Origin: Psilocybe azurescens
Lineage: Eukaryota; Basidiomycota; Agaricomycetes; Agaricales; Agrocybaceae
Length of the DNA stretch: 15,783 bases
Direction of reading: 5' to 3'
Assembly: GCA_023853785.1 (NCBI GenBank)
Contig: JAJIRX010000915.1
Location: forward strand, 1-15,783
The position numbers and the translations under genes are program-made. The notes below the pieces were generated by a model that had not been told where the DNA came from, searched no databases, and worked only from the letters and a program-made list of their open reading frames with translations. How positions within the stretch are numbered: position 1 is the stretch's first letter; each line of letters starts with the position of its first letter. Below, piece after piece: positions 8,096 to 15,227 of the stretch.

Positions 8096-8550
8096 GTTCT
8101 GATTGGTGAAAGGCTAAGGAATGTTCATTGAGCTGAAGGATGTGGAGAAAAAGTTTTTCTTCTTCGGGCCATAGGAATTGGTTGGTGTTGATTTTCATGG
8201 ATTGAATACGTTCAGGTGTTAATTTTGCGGTATAGGTGAAGTCTGAAGGACGGGTAGGCAGTAAAGGAAGTGATAGGAGGGGGTCAACTGGAATTCGTCG
8301 AATAACTTTGGCATACGCTGGAGTGATTTTGTTGATAGGTTTAACTTTGCGATCCACTCGTTTGTACGCGGTGTAGGAAATGGATGATGGGATTTCAGGG
8401 ATAAAGGTAGATATGGAAGTGGGGAGGGAATATATGTATGGATAAGGATGATTTGAATAATCGGTCATTTCGATTGTCTTTGGCTGTGATTTGCTGCGTG
8501 GCTGTTGTTCGGAGGATCCACCCATTCTTTGAAAGTAAGCTGAGAATTCA
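7968..8550 (-). CDS. Pol N-terminal region before the reverse transcriptase
   Basis: The useful frame begins at PEFSAYFQRMGGSS (about 8550) and continues with YKRVDRKVKPINKITPAYAK, LTPERIQSMKINTNQFLWPE and ERGTFSEDYFSPYILPVEDH. This region is typical of the stretch before the reverse transcriptase in basidiomycete Gypsy pol proteins, ending in EPWVVRNIP just before the PIPPGL block. Its biochemical role is unknown. The frame continues open upstream to 8939, but there it reads a different, unlikely sequence. Confidence 0.8.
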
Positions 8551-8923
8551 GGTATCGAGGTTGATGATAGACACAGATAGATTTCGTCTTTCCGCATTAG
8601 TGGGAAAGGTGACGCTCTGGACATATTGAGCCGAGATGGTGTTATGGATTCCGTTTCCAGTAATACCATCAACGAACTCTTTGACCGCAAACAAACAGAG
8701 GATATGTGCGAGGAAGCTGTTGGACGAGGAGGAGGTCCTGCATGCGACCAATGTAATTCCGATCTGATAGCAAAAGTGGGTTGAGACGAGAGGGATAGCA
8801 ATTCTCTTCCATGGAGTAGAGCGATTGATGGACTTGAACTGCAGAGGGGGAAGAAACGGAAGAGGAAAAAGATAAGGCAGATGGAGAAGGAAAAAGAAGT
8901 TGAAAGTGTAAAACAAAAGACAT
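8548..8923 (-). CDS. Start region of ORF2
   Basis: Two overlapping frames form one smooth protein. The first, from the ATG at 8923, includes MEENCYPSRLNPLLLSDRNY and GRMQDLLLVQ. After a one-base change near 8690-8700 the second gives SNSFLAHILCLFAVKEFVDG and TGNGIHNTISAQYVQSVTFP, ending INLD near 8550. The ITGNGIHNTISAQYVQSVTFP block is the characteristic N-terminal block of this pol family. The true initiation codon is uncertain: 8923 or the internal ATG at MEEN. Confidence 0.6.
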
Positions 8924-8939
8924 GAAAGAAACTGGACAA

Positions 8940-9217
8940 TGGAAGCGATGAGATAAATGAACGAGAAGAGTAGGGAGTCAGAATGAAAATGGAACAGCGA
9001 TAAAATAAAAAGAAGTTGATGAATAAATAAACGTTAGTTTAGCGACGTTTCCGGTCAATGAAACCAACTATATATACAAAGGGAACGTTAAGAAAAAACA
9101 TGGAGAATAAATAAACATTAGTTTAATGACATTTCGGTCGAGAGAATAATGTACATAAGTGTCCGTGATGTAAACCAAAAAGAACGATATGGAAAAACAA
9201 TTAACTAACCCATGCAG
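8940..9217 (-). other. Non-coding spacer between ORF1 and ORF2
   Basis: About 280 bp of AT-rich sequence lies between the ORF1 stop (9218-9220) and the ORF2 start. No frame continues either protein. It holds an imperfect 36-bp direct repeat at a period of 84 bp and a TATATATA box (about 9069-9076). It may be an internal promoter or translation-initiation region for ORF2. Confidence 0.6.
9021..9139. repeat. Imperfect direct repeat, 84-bp period, in the ORF1-ORF2 spacer
   Basis: The copy at 9021-9056 begins GAATAAATAAACGTTAGTTT and the copy at 9105-9139 begins GAATAAATAAACATTAGTTT. They differ by four substitutions, all G to A or C to T, plus one single-base indel. Sequence after each copy is only loosely similar, so the duplicated unit may be about 84 bp and diverged. 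Confidence 0.75.
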
Positions 9218-9497
9218 TCAATACACACCCATTCCATGGTAAGAGTCTTCCTCTGAGTTGTCTGGATCGGCCGGAGAATCCACATTGCTAGTGTCGAGAA
9301 TAAGCTCTTCTGTGTGAGAACCTGGAGATTCCATATCACTATCATCGTCCTGAGGATGAAACGATTCTCCACGGTCGTTCAAAACAACTGTCGCCGAGAA
9401 ATCTTCTTCAACACGGCCCAGATTAAGAAGAAGGACACGAACAACCTCCATAACGTCCAAGATGTTGATGTCATCCGTGAGAGGGAAGTGCATGTGC
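9218..9497 (-). CDS. C-terminal end of ORF1
   Basis: After a frame change at the GGG run 9483-9485 the frame reads DDINILDVMEVVRVLLLNLG and then RVEEDFSATVVLNDRGESF. It finishes with an acidic tail (DSDMESPGSHTEELILD, SEEDSYHGMGVY) and TGA at 9218-9220. The upstream part of this same frame (to 9640) is an out-of-frame reading. No domain is recognised in it apart from directly following the motif X-like segment. Confidence 0.65.
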
Positions 9498-10062
9498 CAC
9501 AGGCAAAGGGACAGCATTCCCGATCTGTCGATCCGCATCGTTGAGGGAACAGGTGGGGAAGTCGGACAGTCTCGGACTTGGAGTGCGTAAGAGCGAGAAT
9601 TCCTCTGTGATAGCAGGCGAATTGATTGACTGACGCACACCCAACTCTTCTATCTGCTGGTCGTTTTCGGAAGCGTCCAGACTAATTACGTCGGGCGGAA
9701 TCGGGCGGTGGTCGTCGTTTGAGTTGTGACGGAAATCGGAAATAGGAGGGGGAGGGAGCAGAGGCTGCAGGCGTTGAGAATCTTTGACCCATTGGCTCCT
9801 CAGTGGTAGTGACGATGAGGGATGTTGGGTCTGCAGGTGCATGAATGATTTCAGGGGAGCAGGACTGGCGTTATATGAGGCAGGAGAGTTGTCCGTGTTA
9901 CCATAAATAAAATGCACAAAAGCCGTCCCTTGTTCGAATGTATAAGTTTCATTGATGCAGGCTCGTCGAGTGGTGTCCCTGAGAGTCCAGTCTTCAAAAC
10001 GGCGACCGTCGTCAAGTCCTGTGGCGGTAATGTGAGCATTAGGGAATAGAATGTCGTTTGGT
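9471..10062 (-). CDS. ORF1 segment with an unknown conserved-looking block and a motif X-like sequence
   Basis: The frame is open upstream of the ATG at 9917 to about 10062, reading NDILFPNAHITATGLDDGRR, FEDWTLRDTTRRACINETYT and FVHFIYGNTDNSPASYN. This compact, mixed-composition block looks like a folded domain but I cannot name it. It is followed by a Pro/Ser-rich linker (LLPPPPISDFRHNSNDD) and then RLSDFP and NDADRQIGNAVPLPVAHAL. The latter matches motif X of cytosine-C5 DNA methyltransferases. The motif ends at a frame change near 9484. Motif I, the catalytic Pro-Cys motif and the ENV motif were not seen anywhere in ORF1. Confidence 0.65.
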
Positions 10063-10405
10063 GATTAATATATCCATTTGGGGATTGTAAGGGAGGAGGC
10101 TCGTCCAATTCTTCTTCGTCTTCTTGTTGTTCGCTCGGCTCCGAGTTGTAATCTTCGGCTGAGTATTCAGTATCATCATGTGTGCGGACATACGTGGGTT
10201 CTGGCCAGGGCGATCTCCATCCACGATCAGCTTCTGTGAGTCCTGGCCAATCATGTTCAATTGGGGTGCGCGTCCAGGGATTGACGTCATTTCCTTCTTG
10301 GGCGGTTTCATTGTTCTGCGAAGCATCATGGGATTCCCTGAATCTGGCGGGATAGTGTTTCATGTGAATCATGTGAAGGTACCGCAAGTGAGTCATGCGA
10401 GTCAT
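9851..10405 (-). CDS. ORF1 acidic linker segment
   Basis: From ESHDASQNNETAQEGND (about 10335) through WTRTPIEHDWPGLTEADRGW, RTHDDTEYSAEDYNSEPSEQ and an acidic run (EDEEELDEPPPLQSPNGYI) to about 10062. It is strongly acidic and probably disordered. The frame must change at the GG at 10060-10061; everything the frame encodes below that is spurious. It links the protease region to the unknown block. Confidence 0.6.
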   Translation of the reverse strand: MTRMTHLRYLHMIHMKHYPARFRESHDASQNNETAQEGNDVNPWTRTPIEHDWPGLTEADRGWRSPWPEPTYVRTHDDTEYSAEDYNSEPSEQQEDEEELDEPPPLQSPNGYINHQTTFYSLMLTLPPQDLTTVAVLKTGLSGTPLDEPASMKLIHSNKGRLLCILFMVTRTTLLPHITPVLLP

Positions 10406-10525
10406 AGAAGTCGGTGGCGTTGTCTGAGTCAGAGGTCATGGGAACGTCAGGGGATGAGTCGTGGGATGAGTCATGGACAGGATTAGGGTGTGTGAGAAGA
10501 ATAGATGGTTGGGCAGACTGGGGGT
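10326..10525 (-). CDS. ORF1 linker with His-Asp-Ser repeats
   Basis: This frame reads QSAQPSILLTHPNPVHDSSH, then several HDS/YDS units within DSSPDVPMTSDSDNATDFYD and SHDSLAVPSHDSHETLSRQ. The repeated codons make TGAGTC occur several times on the plus strand. It lies between the GGGGG run at 10520-10524 and the CCC at 10337-10339, both frame-change sites. Probably a disordered linker. Confidence 0.65.
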
Positions 10526-11125
10526 CTCTTCCGGATATTGTAAATCGTCGAGTTCTTCGCCGTCTTCCAAATTGAGGTCTTCGGCAATTTCCCTTCTTCC
10601 AGATTAGGGTGCTCATTAAAAACGTCAATGCCATAAGTGGCAAGAAACGAGGTGGAAGGGGTTTCTTCTGTGATGAACGCCATAGAGTTTGGATGAGAGT
10701 CAGGGAGGGCAAGGAATTTGCGAACATGAGTTTCATCTCCAGGGTCATAAAAGGATAAGAATGTCCCTTCAGGTCGCTCCAAAACATCAACAAAGTTGTC
10801 ACGGGTCCAGGGTCGTCCAACCAGAACATCGAATTTAACCCTATCAGATACAAAACAATTAGCCCAAGTTTGGACACTTCCTACATTCAATGGGATCTGT
10901 TCAACGAAGCCAAGCATCCTAGATTGACCACCATGAATGTCGTACATCGTGATCGTCTTCTTATTGTCCATAGGGAGATTTGCGACTTCTTTCCACACAC
11001 GTTCGCTGATAATATTCTGCGTAGCACCTGAATCAAGGAGGCCTTCCAGAAGCTTGCCATTGCAGGTCATGTTGATCCGAATAAGAGGTGCATGTGCCCG
11101 GAGAAGGTGTCCAAAATAAACAGCC
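10483..11125 (-). CDS. Aspartic protease (retropepsin)
   Basis: The protein reads ALAAVYFGHLLRAHAPLIRI, then MTCNGKLLEGLLDSGATQNI with the retropepsin active site DSG (about 11026-11034), then VKFDVLVGRPWTRDNFVD, the conserved flap/C-terminal block near the second structural repeat. Retropepsins of LTR elements act as homodimers, one Asp each, and cut Gag and Pol. The frame is correct from about 11125 down to the CCC at 10591-10593; below that the acidic sequence EIAEDLNLEDGEELDDLQYP continues in another frame to the GGGGG at 10520-10524. The ATG at 11070 is internal, not a true start. Confidence 0.9.
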
Positions 11126-11303
11126 GCCAGGGCGGTAATTCAGGTTCAATATTCGTAAAGGCCGTATAGATATTGATATTGGGATCGTAAGAAGCGAATT
11201 TGGAGCGGAATTCTTCCACGGAAATAGTTTTTGCCTTGATTAGGGACCCAATACAGTTCTTGACATCTTTGGAGACTTCCCATGAGTTCACCGAGCGTGA
11301 CAT
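11067..11303 (-). CDS. Gag-protease linker segment
   Basis: The correct part reads SKDVKNCIGSLIKAKTISVE and then FRSKFASYDPNINIYTAFTN followed by IEPELP. It joins the preceding segment after an extra base near 11278-11283 and the protease after a missing base near 11133-11135. The last 20 or so codons before the stop at 11067 are out of frame. Confidence 0.7.
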   Translation of the reverse strand: MSRSVNSWEVSKDVKNCIGSLIKAKTISVEEFRSKFASYDPNINIYTAFTNIEPELPPWRLFILDTFSGHMHLLFGST

Positions 11304-11465
11304 CTGCAGACCGATTAAGGCAACGCTGAGCTATGGCCATAGGATCAACTCCACGTGAAACTTCGGCAATCCGCTTTTGGGCAGGAACACGTGGCTTGGC
11401 AGGTGATTTATCCTTGTTGGGTTTAATGGTGGCGTCTTCCATGATTTGATCATCGTCAGAAGGGT
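11146..11465 (-). CDS. Gag C-terminal segment
   Basis: From about 11465 this frame reads DPSDDDQIMEDATIKPNKDK and then RVPAQKRIAEVSRGVDPMAI, followed by RCLNRSADVTLGELMG (about 11283). Adding one A to the AAA run at 11467-11469 (plus strand) joins it to the zinc-knuckle segment. The block leads into the protease region. Confidence 0.75.
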
Positions 11466-12677
11466 CAAAGGAAACGTGGGGTCTAGAAGTCTGGGGTAAC
11501 GCCGAACAATAGGATTATTGACAGGTGGTGCAATAGGTTGTTTGACAGATGGAGTTTCTTTGACAGTGACAGGCTGATTGACAGTTTGATTGACAGGAGG
11601 GGCAACAGGAGGGTTAATGAGGACAGGAGTGGACGAGTTAGGAATTTCCGGCTTCTCAGGTGCAGTGGGGCGTTTCAAAATGGAAATGGACGGAACCGTG
11701 TTTTCCTTTTCCTTCATCTTCCCTTTGGCCTCAAGGCGTTTGGCTTTGATGTAGGCTGGCTCGGGAACGATGACACCATCAAAAACTTGCTTCCTGGCTG
11801 TGCGAATTTTCCTTTCTGGGACAATGCGGTTACTCGGACCTGCAAGAATATAATCAGAGTCGCCAAGATAGGAACCAATATCATCCTCATCGTCTTCCTC
11901 GAATATGTTTGCATTGTACTTCTCTTCCACGTAGTAGGGATCACAAATGGCAAGGTTAGAAGTGGCTATAGGTGCTGGAGCAGGGCGCTGACGTTGTACT
12001 GCCTGAATTATAGATTCTCCCATAACACGAAAGATACGTGATCCGTCTGCAAAGACTATGCGGTTGCTGCTGTCCCGAGTGATGACCTTCTTGCTAGCGA
12101 GATCTGCGAGTCCTGGACAAGTGTTCATGCCATGGCCTTGCTGATTACATCCGTAACAAGTCATATCAGCAAGAGAGGTACGTGCGCGCTGCATATATTG
12201 GGTTTGCTGAGGTGGAGGAGGTGCAAAACTAGAGGGTTGCTTAGGTTGTTGTGGTACAGTTGCGTTCATGATAGCAGGTGCGACAAGCATTCCGGCCAGA
12301 GAAGGTTCCAGTTTTACAGCTCGAAAATAATAGACAGCGTAGTTGGGTTCGGAAATGGTGAGCTTGGTCATCTCTTTGATAAGATTCTCCACTTCGTCAG
12401 CCTGATGCGCTTTGATCTCTTCCTTTTCCAGGTCCTTAAATATTCTGCGAGTCTCTTCCGGTGGCCTAACAGCACGATCATCTGATACATTGTGGGCTCC
12501 ATTGCTGGGAATAATGGCTTGGATGTAGCGCTTGATTTCATCGAGCAAAGAGGAGTTCTCTTCCTTGATGTCGTTAGATGGAAGGAGTGATGCATAGGGT
12601 TGGGCAGAAGGATTATCGAAGACTCCCATGTCAAAGCGATCACGCTTTGTAGATGAGTTCTGTAGCTTTAATAACAT
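11331..12677 (-). CDS. Gag nucleocapsid region with a CCHC zinc knuckle
   Basis: After RDRFDMGVFDNPSAQPYASL comes a predicted helical, charged region (FKDLEKEEIKAHQADEVENL). A zinc knuckle, CYGCNQQGHGMNTC (C-x2-C-x4-H-x4-C), follows at 12117-12158; it would bind the element's RNA for packaging. Next come an acidic patch (IFEEDDEDDIGSYLGDSD), a basic stretch (AKRLEAKGKMKEKE) and a Pro/Val/Asn-rich linker of repeated PPVNQ-like units. The frame changes near 12645 from the capsid segment and at 11467-11469 to the next one. The last 40 or so codons before the stop at 11331 are spurious. Confidence 0.9.
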   Translation of the reverse strand: MLLKLQNSSTKRDRFDMGVFDNPSAQPYASLLPSNDIKEENSSLLDEIKRYIQAIIPSNGAHNVSDDRAVRPPEETRRIFKDLEKEEIKAHQADEVENLIKEMTKLTISEPNYAVYYFRAVKLEPSLAGMLVAPAIMNATVPQQPKQPSSFAPPPPQQTQYMQRARTSLADMTCYGCNQQGHGMNTCPGLADLASKKVITRDSSNRIVFADGSRIFRVMGESIIQAVQRQRPAPAPIATSNLAICDPYYVEEKYNANIFEEDDEDDIGSYLGDSDYILAGPSNRIVPERKIRTARKQVFDGVIVPEPAYIKAKRLEAKGKMKEKENTVPSISILKRPTAPEKPEIPNSSTPVLINPPVAPPVNQTVNQPVTVKETPSVKQPIAPPVNNPIVRRYPRLLDPTFPLTLLTMIKSWKTPPLNPTRINHLPSHVFLPKSGLPKFHVELILWP

Positions 12678-13293
12678 CGGCCATTAGGAATGGTACTGAA
12701 GGATCTGCATCTCTGTTAAGAATAAGAAGCTTGGCCTCCAGCTGTGGGCGCAAATTCGGACTGATTCCAAGCCAGAAATATTGATTGTATTCGTCCCCAG
12801 AGATCTTGTTGTTATTGCGAAGCCAACCAGCAATCCGAGTGTATTGTCTTTGATATTCCCTGAACTCATCAAGAGATCGGAGGGGCTGCTGAGAGTGTTG
12901 AAAGGTATAAGCTCGTAAAGCACTGAGGGTGAATTTCTGGGTGTTGCGATCATGATCAAAGATAGCTAGCATCTGGGCTTTGAGTCCATTCCATTCCTTG
13001 GTGTGGTAGTCGCTAAGGCCTTCGACAATTTCGCGGCTTTGACGATTGCAGCAAAGATACATGTAGCGGACCTTCTCATCGTCTGTGGTGACACTGTACT
13101 GAAGGAATAGACGGTCACATTGGTCTAAGAAATTCTTGACCTCTGTGTAAGATCCAGAGAACTTTGGAGCACCAGTTGCGGTAGGGACAGGCATATCGAC
13201 AGGAGTGCGCTGAATAATTGTTGTACCCATGGTGGGAAGAGGAGCAGGAGTTAAAACAGGAGCAGGAGTCGCAGAATCAGATGGATTGGTCAT
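12640..13293 (-). CDS. gag: Gag capsid-like N-terminal segment; ORF1 start
   Basis: The start MTNPSDSATPAPVLTPAP is the first ATG downstream of the 5' LTR without an upstream open frame, 250 nt from the LTR. After a Pro/Thr-rich leader the sequence GAPKFSGSYTEVKNFLDQCD begins the capsid-like domain, followed by EIVEGLSDYHTKEWNGLKAQ and RYTRIAGWLRNNNKISGDEY. This is the helical Gag fold of Ty3/Gypsy elements that forms virus-like particles. The frame ends ATELIYKA at a TGA; the protein continues as RDRFDMG in the neighbouring frame after an extra base near 12645. Confidence 0.92.
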   Translation of the reverse strand: MTNPSDSATPAPVLTPAPLPTMGTTIIQRTPVDMPVPTATGAPKFSGSYTEVKNFLDQCDRLFLQYSVTTDDEKVRYMYLCCNRQSREIVEGLSDYHTKEWNGLKAQMLAIFDHDRNTQKFTLSALRAYTFQHSQQPLRSLDEFREYQRQYTRIAGWLRNNNKISGDEYNQYFWLGISPNLRPQLEAKLLILNRDADPSVPFLMADVIKATELIYKA

Positions 13294-13331
13294 AGTAGAA
13301 AAATAACGGAACCAAGAGCAAGATACAGTCG

Positions 13332-13390
13332 CCTAGAAAGAGCCTAAAGGGAGCCTAGAAAGAACCTAGAAAGAACCTAGAAAAACCTAA
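13332..13390 (-). repeat. 11-nt tandem repeat in the gag leader
   Basis: On the plus strand CCTAG/CCTAA begins at 13332, 13343, 13354, 13365, 13376 and 13386, giving a period of 11, 11, 11, 11 and 10. In transcript sense the unit is close to TTTCTAGGTTC. The array ends about 40 nt upstream of the gag ATG. Confidence 0.85.
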
Positions 13391-13527
13391 AACAAAAGCT
13401 AAAAAAATGGAAATGGAACGGTGGAGAGTGCTAGAGGGATGTGGGGAAGGAGTACAGGTGATAGAATTTGATTTGAAGGCTGGCAAGTTGATAAAGTGTT
13501 GGATATGAACCTAGAGAAACCCTCCTC

Positions 13528-13541
13528 GGCGGTGGGCCCCA
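13528..13541 (-). other. Candidate primer binding site
   Basis: Two bases after the 5' LTR the transcript reads TGGGGCCCACCGCC, which begins with TGG as expected for pairing to a tRNA CCA end. I cannot name the tRNA, so assignment rests on position and the TGG start. Confidence 0.4.
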
Positions 13542-14420
13542 GATGAACTACGTAGTGTGTGATTTGATATATAAATCGAAAACCAAAACACAAACCAGAG
13601 AGGAATGGTCTAGACTAGATAAGACGACTCTCTCCCTGTTGAGTTAAAGTGAGGGCTGGCTTTGCCACTAGGTTGTGAAGATGTATGTGGTCTGAGGAGG
13701 GCAGGGACGTATGAAGAAGGAGGAATGGATGAGGGAATATAAAATGCCCTTGAGTATTTACTGAGAGGAAGCAACCCGACTTGATTAGGGTAGAACGGTG
13801 TGAACGAAGAGTGATGACTGTGGAGGGGCCAAGTGACTAGATAATTTGCAGGGATTGATACGGGGGCAGGAGTGAGAATGTAGTCTTGATCCTAGTGCGC
13901 TTTAATCGAGTCTACAGCGTCTGCAAAGCTAGAAGTAAAGCCTGCTGATAGAGTAATGACTTGAGCGGCCTGGAGTGATAGATGATGAAGGATTGTGCGA
14001 TGTTCTTGAACCAAAAATCAAACAGAGCGGTGGAGTGAATGAGGGATGACTAGGGCAATGGATGAAGATGACAACAAGACCAAGATTGCTGAATAAAAAT
14101 ATTCTGGAGCAACTGAAGCGATGGGGAGTTGAGGATCTTGAGGTAGAGGAAGAATGAAGGGTCTGGAGGATGATAGGATCGAAATGAACTGGACAAATTG
14201 CCCTGGGATGTGAGAGCGTGGTGGTTGGATAGGCTGTCTAGCCTCTGATGAACGTCTTGAATAACTGGAGTGATTGATGAATTTCGTGGTGAATATTGAT
14301 AGAGATTGATTGAATGCGTGCTTGGAGTGCTGGACTGAGTACTTGATAACTTGAAATCTTTGCTGTGAAGAAAGTTGGGGCTTGTAACTTCCTTGCATTC
14401 CAAGCGATACTAATACATGG

Positions 14421-14428
14421 TTTATATA
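14421..14428 (-). promoter_or_regulatory. TATA box driving the genomic transcript
   Basis: TATATAAA in the 5' LTR, about 800 nt from its transcript-sense start. Transcription from about 30 nt downstream would give an RNA with a leader of roughly 1.1 kb before the gag ATG. Confidence 0.5.
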
Positions 14429-14571
14429 CCAGAGAACATAGAAAAATATTTAAAAGAGATCAAGCGTCCAAACTATACTAATCATTCTGTAGAACGACAC
14501 CCAGTAGTCCCATCTGTCAACTACATACAATAGATTGAAGGCTGATGGAGTTTAGGAGTGAAAAATAGAAG

Positions 14572-14666
14572 GATGAGTAAGTAAGTAACATAGGATGAGT
14601 AAGAAGTATAAGCAGGATTATGAAAAGCGAAGTGAGATGAGTAAGAAAGAAGCGAAGCTGAGTAAG
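14572..14666. repeat. GATGAGTAAG repeats in U3 (5' LTR)
   Basis: These are the same four units as at 4425-4519, offset by 10,147 bp and identical in sequence. Confidence 0.6.
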
Positions 14667-14758
14667 TACAATAAGCAAGAATGACAAAAGGAAGGAAGGA
14701 TCAATCATATGAAAGTGTCAGACAATAGAAAAGGAGCCAAAATAGCGAACAAGTACCA

Positions 14759-14790
14759 TGCCAATGAATAGAACCAGTCTATTCATGGCA
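14759..14790. repeat. 13-bp inverted repeat in U3, 5' LTR
   Basis: Identical to the hairpin at 4612-4643, including the bulged A and the ACCAG loop. Confidence 0.7.
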
Positions 14791-15227
14791 CAGCTCAGTC
14801 ATCCATTACCAAGACTGCTGAGTGAGACAAAGATTTGCTGCATATGTGGAATCCAGTTAAGGACCAAATAGTTGTAGATGATCAAATGCTGATGACGATG
14901 GTGATATATGATGCTGTGCAGTGCTGTGCGTACTAGGATGGATAGGAATGATGTCCAAGAATAATCTGCGCATAGCCTTGAGGTTCGAAATAGATAGACG
15001 ATTGAATCATTGATAGGGAATGTAACTGATCAAAGGGTTGAAGTGGAGATTGAAAGTTGGAATGGAGCTTGAAGTGGACTGTGAATGGGCTTTGACGTTG
15101 AATATTGAGGGATGTCCTTCAGATAAAATACAAATAATAACCCTGGCTTCTGCATGCAATGGGGTTCGAGACAGATGCTCTAAGCTTATAGATAAATCTC
15201 ATATCCAATCAAAATTGGTGTATGACA

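Larger units (their letters stand above)
5173..8923 (-). pseudogene. pol: ORF2: reverse transcriptase-RNase H-integrase polyprotein, frameshifted
   Basis: ORF2 encodes the replication and integration enzymes of the element. Reading starts around the ATG at 8923 (MSFVLHFQ) or at MEENCYPSRL about 110 nt downstream and ends at a TAA at 5173-5175, about 1,250 codons in all. Order: N-terminal region (8923-8050), reverse transcriptase (about 8030-7260), RNase H (7255-6700), integrase zinc finger, core and C-terminal module (6500-5240), and an acidic tail. About 12 single-base frame changes are needed. Clear ones sit at homopolymers: 7548-7550, 7111-7114, 6963-6965, 6022-6025 and 5286-5287. It is separated from ORF1 by a spacer, so translation needs its own mechanism. 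As written it makes no full-length protein. Confidence 0.9.
9218..13293 (-). pseudogene. gag: ORF1: gag-protease polyprotein with a long linker, frameshifted
   Basis: ORF1 runs from the ATG at 13293 to a TGA at 9218-9220, about 1,360 codons. Order: gag capsid-like region, coiled acidic region, one CCHC zinc knuckle (12117-12158), Pro/Val-rich linker, aspartic protease (active site near 11026-11034), then about 500 residues of acidic Ser/His/Asp-rich linker without a known catalytic domain. Near the end is a methyltransferase motif X-like segment (9486-9530). About nine single-base frame changes are needed. Sites at homopolymers include 11467-11469, 10591-10593, 10520-10524, 10337-10339, 10060-10061 and 9483-9485. 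ORF1 makes particle and protease; ORF2 lies 295 bp further on. Confidence 0.88.
3397..15227 (-). mobile_element. Ty3/Gypsy LTR retrotransposon, near full length
   Basis: This is an 11.8-kb element transcribed on the minus strand, with LTRs that start TG and end CA and a 4-bp target duplication. Domain order in the transcript is gag with a CCHC knuckle, aspartic protease, reverse transcriptase, RNase H, integrase. Integrase after RNase H places it in Ty3/Gypsy rather than Copia. There is no chromodomain; the integrase ends in a GPY/F-like module and an acidic tail. Coding is split into ORF1 (gag-protease) and ORF2 (RT-RNase H-integrase), separated by a non-coding spacer. Both ORFs contain many single-base frame changes, but the LTRs are almost identical, so the copy is either young and badly sequenced or very recently disabled. 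Confidence 0.96.
13544..15227 (-). repeat. 5' LTR of the retrotransposon
   Basis: This 1,684-bp copy drives the element. It is nearly identical to 3397-5082 and has the same TATA box (about 14421-14428), U3 repeats (about 14572-14666) and hairpin (14759-14790). Substitutions relative to the other copy include T4130 to A14277 and A4793 to G14940. Confidence 0.97.

Noticed and set aside
12640..12677. Programmed +1 frameshift inside gag
   Set aside because: There are about 20 similar frame changes throughout the element, including ones inside enzyme domains, so a special recoding site here is not needed.
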